Source of the DNA: Nocardioides baekrokdamisoli | GTDB taxonomy: Bacteria > Actinomycetota > Actinomycetes > Propionibacteriales > Nocardioidaceae | Assembly: GCF_003945325.1 (NCBI RefSeq) | Contig: NZ_AP019307.1 | Span: 2,728,001 to 2,792,000 of the forward strand | Reading direction: 5' to 3' | DNA length: 64,000 nt | Shown here: piece by piece, positions 31,643-39,591 of the stretch | Numbering within the stretch: position 1 is the stretch's first letter | Layout of the letters: each line of letters opens with the position of its first letter | Position numbers and translations under genes: made by a program | Notes under the pieces: model-generated | What the model was told of the DNA's origin: nothing | Database searches by the model: none | What the model saw: the letters and a program-made list of their open reading frames with translations, nothing else

Positions 31643-33100
31643 ATGAAACTGGGCAAGCGGGCTGTCATTCTCGGCGGAAGCATGGCCGGGCTGAGTGCCG
31701 CCGGCGCGGTCGCTCCGTACGTCGACGAAGTCATCATCCTCGAGCGAGACGAACTGCCTGCAGAGGCGCAGCACCGGCGGGGCGTGCCGCAGAGCAAGCA
31801 TCCGCATTTCCTGCTGAACTCGGGACGCCGTGCGATCAATGCGCTCTTCCCGGGGTATGAAGACGATCTGATCGCGGCCGGCGGGATGCCGTTGACCGCG
31901 TCGATGGACACCGCCTACCTCGAGGGCCCGGGTTGGGCGCCGCGCAAGCAGGGCGCGCTCACCATGGTGTACGGATCACGCCTGCTGATCGAGCGTGTGC
32001 TGCGTGATCGCGTACGCGCTCTCCCCGGCGTGGTCTTCCGCGAAGGGGTCACGGTCACGGGCATCGAGACCAAGGACGGTCGCGTCGTCGGTGTGCGGTT
32101 CGCAGGCGCCTCCGGGGAGGAACGACTTGAGGCCGACCTCGTCGTGGATGCGCTGGGACGTGGATCGTCTGTCTCCGACTGGCTGGTGGCTGCTGGCGGG
32201 GCCGAGCCTCCGGTCAAGACACTGGACGCCAAGGTCACCTACGTGTCGCGCTGGTACGACATCCCCGACCCGAAGACACGGTCCGCCTCCTGGTGGTGGC
32301 AGCACATGGTGCTCATGCCCTCGCAGGAGAAGGACGATCATCCGGACGAGCACGACTACCTGGTCAACTTCTTCCCGATCGAGGGCAACCGGAGCATCGC
32401 GTGCTTCGGGTCCTGGGGCCTGCCGATGCCGAAGACGACTGAGGAATTCGAGGCGTCCGCCGACCGACTGCGGACGCCGCAGTTCAAGGCCGCGATGACG
32501 GCCTCGGAACCCACCTCTGAGGTGCACCTGACGCGCTCGACGGGCAACAAGTGGCGCCGGTACGACCGGCTGCCGAAGGCGCCTCTCGGGGTCGTCTTCG
32601 TCGGCGACTCGATCTGTGCCTTCAACCCGTTCTACGGGCAGGGGATGAGTTCGGCCGCGATCTCGGCACGGCTGCTCCGTGAGCGGTTGGACGCGGCATC
32701 CGCCCTGGACGAGCGTTTCTTCGCCGACTTCCTCAAGCGGCAGGCCAAGGAGTTCCAGGTGCCGTGGGGGATGGCGATGGCTCGCGACCGCGGGTACGAG
32801 TGCGCCACCGGCACCGAAGTGGCACCGGCCTGGGTACGCCGCATCCTGGCTGCAATGACCTGGCCGATGTTCAACCTGATCACTGGCGCAGCCCGTGAGG
32901 ATGCGGTCATCGATGAGCACTTCGCCCGCGTCTTCAACATGGACGAGTCGATCGTCGCGATGATGCTCAACCCGAGGGTGCTGTTCGGGTTCGCGCGCTA
33001 CAAGCTGAGGGCGTGGTTCCGCCGCGAGCGGATCCCGTACGGCTTCGACGGGCAGGCCGAGCCGCCGGGCACCAACTGGACGCCCGGGCTGGCCTCGTGA
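31643..33100 (+). CDS. FAD-dependent oxidoreductase/monooxygenase-like protein, unknown role
   Basis: A 485-residue flavoprotein. The N-terminal ILGGSMAGLSAAGAVAPYV is a FAD-binding Rossmann motif, followed by the RRGVPQSKHPHFLLNSGRR segment seen in a family of FAD hydroxylase-like proteins. The second FAD motif GVVFVGDSICAFNPFYGQGM lies at about residue 315. The C-terminal ~110 residues are helical and basic. It begins 12 bases after hsaB and overlaps the next gene by GTGA, so it is co-transcribed with the catechol pathway. It is not part of the known hsa set. It could be a hydroxylase or a reductase acting on a steroid or quinone; nothing decides this. Confidence 0.78.
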   Translation: MKLGKRAVILGGSMAGLSAAGAVAPYVDEVIILERDELPAEAQHRRGVPQSKHPHFLLNSGRRAINALFPGYEDDLIAAGGMPLTASMDTAYLEGPGWAPRKQGALTMVYGSRLLIERVLRDRVRALPGVVFREGVTVTGIETKDGRVVGVRFAGASGEERLEADLVVDALGRGSSVSDWLVAAGGAEPPVKTLDAKVTYVSRWYDIPDPKTRSASWWWQHMVLMPSQEKDDHPDEHDYLVNFFPIEGNRSIACFGSWGLPMPKTTEEFEASADRLRTPQFKAAMTASEPTSEVHLTRSTGNKWRRYDRLPKAPLGVVFVGDSICAFNPFYGQGMSSAAISARLLRERLDAASALDERFFADFLKRQAKEFQVPWGMAMARDRGYECATGTEVAPAWVRRILAAMTWPMFNLITGAAREDAVIDEHFARVFNMDESIVAMMLNPRVLFGFARYKLRAWFRRERIPYGFDGQAEPPGTNWTPGLAS

Positions 33101-34167
33101 GCGCCACCTGCGATCCGGCCGCCCAGCAGGTCACGGCTCATCTGGGCTTCGACTGTCACCACGTGAGTTCGGTCGTGTCGGTCCGCAACCCGTTCGCGCT
33201 GACCAACTGGACGATGCCGATCCTCGAGTTGTTGATCATCGCCGGGGCGGTCTTCGCGCTGGTGCATGCGATACGCCGCTATCGCCAGGGCGATCCGGTC
33301 AACCTCGCGCTCTGGTTCGCGCCGCTGGTCTATCTGATGGTGACCGAGCCGCCGCTCTACTTCCCCGAGTGGTTCGGTCTGGACCATCGCTTCGGCTTCA
33401 TCTTCGCCCACAACCTCTTCACCGTGCAGTTCATGTGGGATCGACTGCCGCTCTACATCGTCGCCTTCTACCCGGCGCTGGCTCAGTTGGCGTACGAACT
33501 GGTGCGCGTGCTCGGCGTCTTCCGACGCGGCCCTCTGGCCGGATCCGTCGCGGTCGCGTTCGTGTGCCAGGTGTTCTACGAGATCTTCGACCAGCTCGGG
33601 CCGCAGCTGAAGTGGTGGGCCTGGAATGACGGCAACGTCGAGGTCAATCACCCGATGATGGCGTCGGTCCCGCTCAACAGCATGGTGTTGTTCGCGTCGG
33701 CGTCCTTCGGCGTACTGACCTATCTGGTGGTGCGCCTGACGGCGGGTCGCCGTGGTTGGTCGTTGACGTGGCGGATCCTTCTCGCCGGCGTTCTGGCCCC
33801 ACCGTCGATGGCGCTGGCCGGCATCCCGTCAGGGGCCTTCCGTGGCCATGTCGAAGGGCAGGCGTGGGCTCTCGGGATCGAGCTCGGACTCATCTGGATT
33901 GTCGGCGTGTGGGTGTTGTTCAAGGCCGTCAGGCGTCCCGCTGGCGAGGTGGACGCACGGTTCGCCCGGGCCTACCCGGCTGCGTACCTGGTGGTGCTGG
34001 CCGTGCTCTGGGTCGGCGCCCTGCCGGCGTACTTCGGTGCCGTGCACGGGCTGACGAGTGGCGGGACACCCATCGGCAGCGGTCCGTACGTCCTGGCGTG
34101 CTTCGCGGCGGCGACCGTGCTGGTCGCAGCCGTGTTCCGGGCCGGTCGGACTCAGGCGTCTGCCTAG
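33097..34167 (+). CDS. Polytopic membrane protein, unknown function
   Basis: A 356-residue protein with about eight predicted transmembrane helices (for example near residues 35-52, 66-80, 130-147, 180-200, 215-235, 250-268, 290-310 and 325-345). The Cys-rich N-terminus (CDPAAQQV, then GFDCHHVS) and acidic/aromatic loops such as EPPLYFPEWFG do not match a transporter family I know. It starts at a GTG overlapping the stop of the flavoprotein (GTGA) and ends overlapping the convergent fadE33 by four bases. The coupling suggests that it works with the flavoprotein. Confidence 0.75.
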   Translation: MSATCDPAAQQVTAHLGFDCHHVSSVVSVRNPFALTNWTMPILELLIIAGAVFALVHAIRRYRQGDPVNLALWFAPLVYLMVTEPPLYFPEWFGLDHRFGFIFAHNLFTVQFMWDRLPLYIVAFYPALAQLAYELVRVLGVFRRGPLAGSVAVAFVCQVFYEIFDQLGPQLKWWAWNDGNVEVNHPMMASVPLNSMVLFASASFGVLTYLVVRLTAGRRGWSLTWRILLAGVLAPPSMALAGIPSGAFRGHVEGQAWALGIELGLIWIVGVWVLFKAVRRPAGEVDARFARAYPAAYLVVLAVLWVGALPAYFGAVHGLTSGGTPIGSGPYVLACFAAATVLVAAVFRAGRTQASA

Positions 34168-35198
34168 AGGCTGATCAGCGCGCGGTGCTCGTGGGGCTGG
34201 CCGAACAGTTGCCCCAGTGCGTGGGCTCGCTTGAACACCAGATGAGCGTCGTGCTCCCAGGTGATGCCAATGCCGCCATGAAGCTGAATCGTCTCGGCGC
34301 CGATGTGGCTCAGGGCGTCCGAGCAGTACGCCGCTGCGGAATGGATCATCGTCGGATCCGTCGTCGCGGCGTCGACTGCCGATCGAGCCATCTCGACGCG
34401 TACGAGCATGTCGGCCATCCGGTGCTTGAGCGCCTGGAACGATCCGATGGGGCGACCGAACTGGACGCGCTCCTTGGCGTACGCGACGGTCATGTCGAGT
34501 CCGCGCCGAGCCGCTCCTACCTGCAGAGCGGCGACGGTCAGACAGCCGGCGTCGTGGGCACGTGAGAGTGCTTCTGACGCGTCGTCGACGACGAGCGTTG
34601 CGGGGGCGTCGTCGAATGTGAGGTTGGCCAGACGGAGCGTGGGATCCATCGCCGGGGTCTGCGTACGAGCGACGTCTGCCGGGTCGACAGACACGAGGGC
34701 GACGCCATCTCCGGTGCGCGCAGCGGCGATGAGGACCGTGGCGATGTCGCCGTCGAGGACGTACTCGATCGTGCCGGAGACCCGACCGTCGACGTAGGTC
34801 AGTGGCTCGTCGACGTCGGTCGACGCCGAGGTCGTGGTGGCCGATGCCAGAGTGGCCACTTCGCCGCCGGCGATCCGTTCGAGCAACGACTCGGTGCCGG
34901 GCGTCGTGATCAGGGCAGCCGAGGCGATCAGCGACGACACCAGCGGGAGTGGCGCGAGGGCGTACCCGATCTCCTCGGCGACGACGAGCGCCTCGGCGAG
35001 TGAGAAGCCAGCACCGCCCGCCTCCTCCGGGATCGGGAGTGCCGCGACGCCGACCTGCTCGCAGAGCAACTGCCAGAGTGACGCGTCATGGCCGACCGGT
35101 GACTCCATCGCCACCCGGACGGCGGCGCTGTCGGAGCGCTTCGCGAGCAGGCTGCGTACGGTCGCGGCCAGCTCCTCCTGCTCGGGAGTGCGTGTCAT
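34164..35198 (-). CDS. fadE33: Acyl-CoA dehydrogenase subunit, FadE33-like
   Basis: A 344-residue acyl-CoA dehydrogenase family protein. The N-terminal helical domain runs to about residue 105, the beta domain (VDGRVSGTIEYVLDG and onward) to about 215, and the C-terminal helices carry YAKERVQFGRPIGSFQALKHRMADM and QLHGGIGITWEHDAHLVFKRA. In mycobacteria FadE31, FadE32 and FadE33 are encoded together and act on propionyl-type intermediates of the C/D rings. The start ATG overlaps the FadE32-like stop (ATGA) and lies inside a repeat unit. It ends the fadD3 operon and converges with the membrane-protein gene. Confidence 0.87.
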   Translation of the reverse strand: MTRTPEQEELAATVRSLLAKRSDSAAVRVAMESPVGHDASLWQLLCEQVGVAALPIPEEAGGAGFSLAEALVVAEEIGYALAPLPLVSSLIASAALITTPGTESLLERIAGGEVATLASATTTSASTDVDEPLTYVDGRVSGTIEYVLDGDIATVLIAAARTGDGVALVSVDPADVARTQTPAMDPTLRLANLTFDDAPATLVVDDASEALSRAHDAGCLTVAALQVGAARRGLDMTVAYAKERVQFGRPIGSFQALKHRMADMLVRVEMARSAVDAATTDPTMIHSAAAYCSDALSHIGAETIQLHGGIGITWEHDAHLVFKRAHALGQLFGQPHEHRALISL

Positions 35199-35920
35199 GA
35201 CGGAATCCGGGTTTCGGCGTGCCGGGTGTCGGGTTTCGGCGTGGCGGATGTCGGGTTTCGGCGGGCCAGGAGAGAGGCGAGGATCCGCTCGCGGTGCCAC
35301 TGTGGAGAGCCGCCGAGGTGCTTCAGATCGAGGACGCGTTGCATCCAGATCGAGATGTCGCACTCGAGCGTGTAGCCGATGGCGCCGTGGACCTGCAGGG
35401 CGGCGCGGGACGCCCGGTACGCGGCGTCGTACGCCCCGACCTTGGCCGCTGAGACGGCTTGTTCACCGGGCGCGCAAGCCGCGCCGAACACCAGCGGCCG
35501 AGCGAAGTCCAGGGCGATCCGCACGTCGGCCAGTTGGTGCTTGATCGCCTGGTAGGAGCCGATCTCACGACCGAACTGGCGGCGCTGCTTCACGTAGGTG
35601 ACGGAGTCGGCCAGCAGTCGCTCTCCGGCGCCGAGCAGGTACGCGGCGTTCGCGAGTACGCCGAGGTCGGTCGCGTCGAAATGCGCAGACGGCACCGGTA
35701 CGGCGTGCCGCCCCAGCACTTCGAAGACCGCGGCGACCTCGACCGGACCGAGGTCCGGATCGCCGACGCCTTGCTGTTCCAACCGAGCCCACAAGGTGTC
35801 AGCGGCTGTGCTGTCGCCGCCTGCCGCCGCACGGTTGACGGCGGGCGTGTCACTGGTCACGAGCAGGCGGTCGAGCGAGTCGGCGAATGCCTGCTGCTCC
35901 TCGGTCAGGATGAACTCCAT
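35195..35920 (-). CDS. Compact acyl-CoA dehydrogenase subunit, FadE32-like, apparently lacking the beta domain
   Basis: A 241-residue protein between fadE31 and fadE33, where fadE32 (about 319 residues) is expected. The N-terminal helical part is present (MEFILTEEQQAFADSLDRL to about residue 90), and so is the C-terminal helical domain (VTYVKQRRQFGREIGSYQAIKH, then QVHGAIGYTLECDISIWMQR). The ~90-residue central beta domain is missing without a frameshift. The C-terminus (RRNPTSATPKPDTRHAETRI) is encoded by a three-unit dispersed repeat. It overlaps both neighbours. It may be a structural, non-flavin partner of FadE31, or a decaying subunit. Confidence 0.8.
   Translation of the reverse strand: MEFILTEEQQAFADSLDRLLVTSDTPAVNRAAAGGDSTAADTLWARLEQQGVGDPDLGPVEVAAVFEVLGRHAVPVPSAHFDATDLGVLANAAYLLGAGERLLADSVTYVKQRRQFGREIGSYQAIKHQLADVRIALDFARPLVFGAACAPGEQAVSAAKVGAYDAAYRASRAALQVHGAIGYTLECDISIWMQRVLDLKHLGGSPQWHRERILASLLARRNPTSATPKPDTRHAETRIPS
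35197..35262 (-). repeat. Dispersed GCCGAAACCCGACA repeat, three 22-bp units
   Basis: On the minus strand three tandem 22-bp units occupy 35241-35262, 35219-35240 and 35197-35218. Each begins GCCGAAACCCG. The last contributes all but the final base of the overlapping stop of the FadE32-like gene and ATG of fadE33. The family also occurs at 15986, 44696 and 45543. Confidence 0.88.
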
Positions 35921-37041
35921 CAGCCCTTCGCCTCCCTCGGCAGGCCGAGGATCCGCTCGGCGACGATGTTGCGTTGGATCTCGTTGGTCCCGGCGTAGAT
36001 GGGGCCGGCGAGGGAGAACAGATACCCGTCGCGCCACCGCCGGTCGTCCGGTGCCAACTCGAGCGCGGTCTCGTGCAGCGCGATGTCGAGCTCGGACCAC
36101 CACACCTTGTTGACCGATCCGGCGGCACCCATGTCGCCGCCGCCCGCCAGTCGGGTGACGGTGCCCCAGGTGTAGAGCCGGTACGCCTCGGCGCCGATCC
36201 AGGCGTCCACGACGGCGTTCGCGAAGGCAGGCTCCGGGGCCGTGGCGTACAGGTCCACGAGTCGGTCGGCAGCCGCGCAGAAGCGTCCGGGGGAGCGCAG
36301 CGACAGGCCGCGCTCGTTGCCGGCCGTCGACATCGCCACCCGCCACCCGTCGCCGGGCGCACCGAGTACGTCCGAGTCCGGGACGAACACGTCGTCGAAG
36401 AAGATCTCTGCGAAGCCGGGTTCCCTGTCGAGTTGTGGGATCGGACGTACGGTCACGCCGTCGGCATCCAGCGGGAACAGGAAATAGGTCAGGCCGGCGT
36501 GGCGTGCGGCCGTCGGGTCCGAGCGGAACAGGCCGAAACCCCAGTGTGCGTACGCGGCGCGCGAGGACCAGGTCTTCTGTCCGTTGAGGTGCCAGCCACC
36601 CTCGACCCGGGTGGCCGTCGACCGCAGCGACGCCAGGTCGGAACCGGCCTCCGGCTCGGACCAGGCCTGAGCCCAGATGCGCTCACCGGTGGCCATCGAG
36701 GGGAGGAAGCGAGCCTGCTGTTCGGCCGTACCGTGGTCGAAGATGATCGGCGCGAGCAGGAAGATCCCGTTCTGGGAGACCCGTCCCGGGGCGCCTGCGC
36801 GGTAGTACTCCTCCTCGAAGATCACCCACTCCACGAGTGAGGCGCCACGGCCGCCGTACTCCTCCGGCCACGACACCACTGACCAGCGTGCCGCGGAGAG
36901 CTTGGCCTCCCACTCCTGGTGGGCGAGGAAACCTTCTGCGGAGTCCATCGACGGCAGCGGTTCGGTGGGTACGTTCGCCTCGAGCCAGGCGCGGGCCTCG
37001 GCCTGGAAGGCGAGTTCGGATTCGGAGAGATCGAGGTTCAC
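35920..37041 (-). CDS. fadE31: Acyl-CoA dehydrogenase FadE31-like
   Basis: A 373-residue full-length acyl-CoA dehydrogenase (FadE31 has 377). The flavin/substrate motif AQAWSEPEAGSDLASLRS is at about residue 125, WHLNGQKTWSSRA follows, and the C-terminal flavin motif is YAGTNEIQRNIVAERILGLP. It is the flavin-carrying subunit of the FadE31-32-33 group that desaturates an acyl-CoA late in C/D-ring catabolism. The start is a GTG overlapping the echA stop (GTGA) and the stop overlaps the FadE32-like start. The precise substrate has not been settled in any organism that I know of. Confidence 0.88.
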   Translation of the reverse strand: MNLDLSESELAFQAEARAWLEANVPTEPLPSMDSAEGFLAHQEWEAKLSAARWSVVSWPEEYGGRGASLVEWVIFEEEYYRAGAPGRVSQNGIFLLAPIIFDHGTAEQQARFLPSMATGERIWAQAWSEPEAGSDLASLRSTATRVEGGWHLNGQKTWSSRAAYAHWGFGLFRSDPTAARHAGLTYFLFPLDADGVTVRPIPQLDREPGFAEIFFDDVFVPDSDVLGAPGDGWRVAMSTAGNERGLSLRSPGRFCAAADRLVDLYATAPEPAFANAVVDAWIGAEAYRLYTWGTVTRLAGGGDMGAAGSVNKVWWSELDIALHETALELAPDDRRWRDGYLFSLAGPIYAGTNEIQRNIVAERILGLPREAKG

Positions 37042-37901
37042 GAGCCGGCCTGCTCCTTGTTCCGCGCAGCCATCGACTTCGCGTCGAGTCCGCCGAGCGA
37101 GTCCGTCGAGGTCTCCGCGTTGTGCGCGTGCGCGAAGTGGTGCAGCCCGAAGACCGAATCCATGCCGGCGCGCAGCCCCTGCAGGTCCTCGGCCTGGTTG
37201 ACGGCCTTCTTGGTGAGCGCGAGTCCGAAGCGCGGCATCGCGGAGATCCGTTCGGCCATCGCCACGACCGTCGACTCGAGGTCGGCTCGGGGCACGACCT
37301 GGTTGACCATGCCCAACTCCAGCGCACGGGTCGCGCTGAACCTGTCGCCGGTGAAGAGGAACTCCTTCGCGGCACGCGGGTTCATCACCCACGGGTGGGC
37401 GAAGTATTCGACACCCGGGATCCCCATCCGGACGACCGGGTCGGAGAAGAACGCGTCGTCGGAGGCGATGATGAAGTCGCACGACCAAGCGAGCATGAGA
37501 CCGCCCGCGATGCAGGCGCCGTGCACCATCGCGATGACGGGCTTCGGGACTTCGCGCCAGCGTCGGCACATGCCCATGTAGACCTCGGACTCGCGGGCCC
37601 AGCGCAGGTCGCCGCCCTCCTTGTCGACGTGGGTCCAGTGGATGACGGCCTTGCGCTCGTACTCGACGTCAACGTCGCGCCCGGGCGTACCGATGTCGTG
37701 ACCGGCGCAGAAGTGGTCGCCGTTGCCCGACAGCACGATCACCTTGACGTCGTCGTCGTCGGTGGCGCGCTGGAGCGCGGCGTCCAGGGCGTACGTCATC
37801 ACCGAGTTCTGCGCGTTGCGGTACTCGGGTCGGTTGAGGCGGATCCGGGCGATGCTGCCCGTGACCTCGTAGGTCACTGCCTCTGTGCTGTGCTCAGTCA
37901 T
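37038..37901 (-). CDS. Enoyl-CoA hydratase/isomerase family protein of the HIP cluster
   Basis: A 287-residue crotonase-fold protein with SGNGDHFCAGHDIG (first oxyanion segment, about residue 60) and HGACIAGGLMLAWSCDFIIAS (second, about 127-147). An acidic residue usual for catalysis is seen in VRMGIPGVEYFAHP as the Glu of GVEY. It sits between fadD3 and fadE31 with overlaps at both ends. A hydratase for an enoyl-CoA made by FadE30 or FadE31 is likely. It is distinct from the EchA20-like ring-opening enzyme at the right end of the window. Confidence 0.85.
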   Translation of the reverse strand: MTEHSTEAVTYEVTGSIARIRLNRPEYRNAQNSVMTYALDAALQRATDDDDVKVIVLSGNGDHFCAGHDIGTPGRDVDVEYERKAVIHWTHVDKEGGDLRWARESEVYMGMCRRWREVPKPVIAMVHGACIAGGLMLAWSCDFIIASDDAFFSDPVVRMGIPGVEYFAHPWVMNPRAAKEFLFTGDRFSATRALELGMVNQVVPRADLESTVVAMAERISAMPRFGLALTKKAVNQAEDLQGLRAGMDSVFGLHHFAHAHNAETSTDSLGGLDAKSMAARNKEQAGS

Positions 37902-39489
37902 CCGAGCTCCTCAGTTCGTTCTTGAGTACCTTGCCCGCGAGGTTGCGGGGGAGAGCGTCGACAAAGGCGACCGTACGCGGCGCCTTGAAGTTGGCGAGGT
38001 GTTCGCGGGCGTACGCGATCACTGCGGCCTGATCGAGCAGGGCGTCGGGATCGGCGACGGGGCGGCGTACGACGAAGGCCTTGCCGATCTCACCGAGACG
38101 CTCATCTGGTACGCCGATGACGGCCACGTCCGCGATCCCGGCGTGGCGGGCCAGGATCTGCTCGATCTCCGCCGGATAGACGTTGAAACCGCCGCAGATG
38201 TACATGTCCTTGAGGCGGTCGGTGATCCGCAGGTATCCGTCGGCGTCCACCACGCCGACGTCGCCGGTACGCAGCCAGCCGTCCGGGTCGATCGCCTCAG
38301 CCGTGGCCTCGGGGTCGTCTAGGTAGCCGCGCATCACCATCGGACCGCGCAACTGCACTTCGCCCTCCTCGCCGGCGACGAGGACGACTCCGGTTTCGTG
38401 GTCGACGATCCGCATCTCCAGGCCGTCCACCGCTCGACCGCAACTGGTCGCGATCAACTCGTTGGCATCACCCGGGCGGCACATGGTGGCCACGCAGCAC
38501 TCCGTCATGCCGAACGCTGTGATGACCATCTCGAACGAGAGGTCGGTCTGCAGTCGCTCGACCAACGCAACCGGCACGCTCGCTGCGCCGGTGTTGGCGA
38601 AACGCAGGCTCGAAGTGTCCGTCGAGGTGAAGTCCGGGTGGTCGAGCAGGCCCTGGAAGATCGCCGGAGCGCCGGGGAGCACCGTGATCCGTTCGCGCGC
38701 GATCAGCGCGAGGAGTTCGCCGGGTTCGAATGTGGCAGCGGGATGGATCGCGCAGCCGCGGAGGAGACCGACGATCAGCCCGACCTTGTAACCGTAGGAG
38801 TGGAAGAACGGGCTGACCACGAGGTAGCGGTCCTCGGCCGTGACCTGACCGATCGCACTCCAGACCTCGGCTGCGGCGATGGTCTGCCGGTGTGCGGTCT
38901 CGACGCCTTTGGATCGGCCGGTGGTGCCGGAGGTGAACAGGATGTCGGCGATGTCGTCGGGTCGGACGGCGTCGGCCCGCGCCTCGACCTCGGCCATCTC
39001 GTGCGCATCAGCGTGCGCTCCAGCCCCCGCTGGTGCGCACGAGGCGATCTGCTCGAAGGTCAGGACAGCTGCCACCGACGCGAGGGCGGAGACCTCTCGC
39101 AACTCGGCGGAGAGGGTACGTCCGAGGAAGCCGTCGTCGACCACCACGATCTGCGCGGCGGTCCGCTCGATCAGGTCGGAAGCCTCATGGGCGGTGTATC
39201 TGCTGTTGAGGGGGACCAGTTGGCCACCCGCGTACGTGGCTGCCAGGGCGGCAATCACCCAGCTGATCTTGTTGGGACCCCACACGGCGACGCGGCCACC
39301 GGGCTGGAGACCGAGGGCCAGATAGCCCCGCGCGGTGTCCTGGACGAGCGCGTGCAGCTGCGAGAAGGTGAGGGTGACGTCGCCCTCAACCAGTGCGGTG
39401 CGGTCGCCGAACTCCCGCGCGGCGCGGCGCAGCACGCCGGGCAACGTGCCGGGCAGGGTGCCGGACGCAGTGCCGGAGATCGGGCTCAT
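37894..39489 (-). CDS. fadD3: HIP-CoA ligase FadD3
   Basis: A 531-residue ANL-superfamily ligase. The AMP-binding P-loop is ILFTSGTTGRSKGVE (about residue 188). It also shows FGMTECC, the GWLRTGDVGVVDADGYLRITDR hinge and a C-terminal Lys in NLAGKVLKNEL. Position beside fadE30, ipdF, kstR2 and fadA6 matches FadD3 (Rv3561), which activates HIP to HIP-CoA at the start of C/D-ring degradation. The N-terminus has a small Ser/Gly/Thr-Leu-Pro repeat (SGTASGTLPGTLPG) and is about 20 residues longer than in mycobacteria. AAGGAG precedes the ATG. Confidence 0.93.
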   Translation of the reverse strand: MSPISGTASGTLPGTLPGVLRRAAREFGDRTALVEGDVTLTFSQLHALVQDTARGYLALGLQPGGRVAVWGPNKISWVIAALAATYAGGQLVPLNSRYTAHEASDLIERTAAQIVVVDDGFLGRTLSAELREVSALASVAAVLTFEQIASCAPAGAGAHADAHEMAEVEARADAVRPDDIADILFTSGTTGRSKGVETAHRQTIAAAEVWSAIGQVTAEDRYLVVSPFFHSYGYKVGLIVGLLRGCAIHPAATFEPGELLALIARERITVLPGAPAIFQGLLDHPDFTSTDTSSLRFANTGAASVPVALVERLQTDLSFEMVITAFGMTECCVATMCRPGDANELIATSCGRAVDGLEMRIVDHETGVVLVAGEEGEVQLRGPMVMRGYLDDPEATAEAIDPDGWLRTGDVGVVDADGYLRITDRLKDMYICGGFNVYPAEIEQILARHAGIADVAVIGVPDERLGEIGKAFVVRRPVADPDALLDQAAVIAYAREHLANFKAPRTVAFVDALPRNLAGKVLKNELRSSDD

Positions 39490-39524
39490 CTCGCTCCTTC
39501 AGGCCATCCGCAGGCGCTAGGCCA

Positions 39525-39542
39525 ACCAAACAGTTGCTTGGT
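39525..39542. promoter_or_regulatory. Candidate KstR2-type operator between fadD3 and fadE30
   Basis: ACCAAACAGTTGCTTGGT is an imperfect 18-bp palindrome (outer ACCAA/TTGGT) in the 102-base divergent gap. The outer half-sites resemble AnCAAG/CTTGnT of mycobacterial KstR2, but the spacing is six bases rather than two. Confidence 0.55.
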
Positions 39543-39591
39543 AGGCTACTTTAACCGCACGCTGGCAACCGGGGAAGGAGGGCCGCCTGAG

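Noticed and set aside
35195..35920. Frameshift or stop as explanation for the short FadE32-like protein
   Set aside because: No other frame in this interval contains the missing beta-domain motifs. The loss looks like an in-frame deletion.
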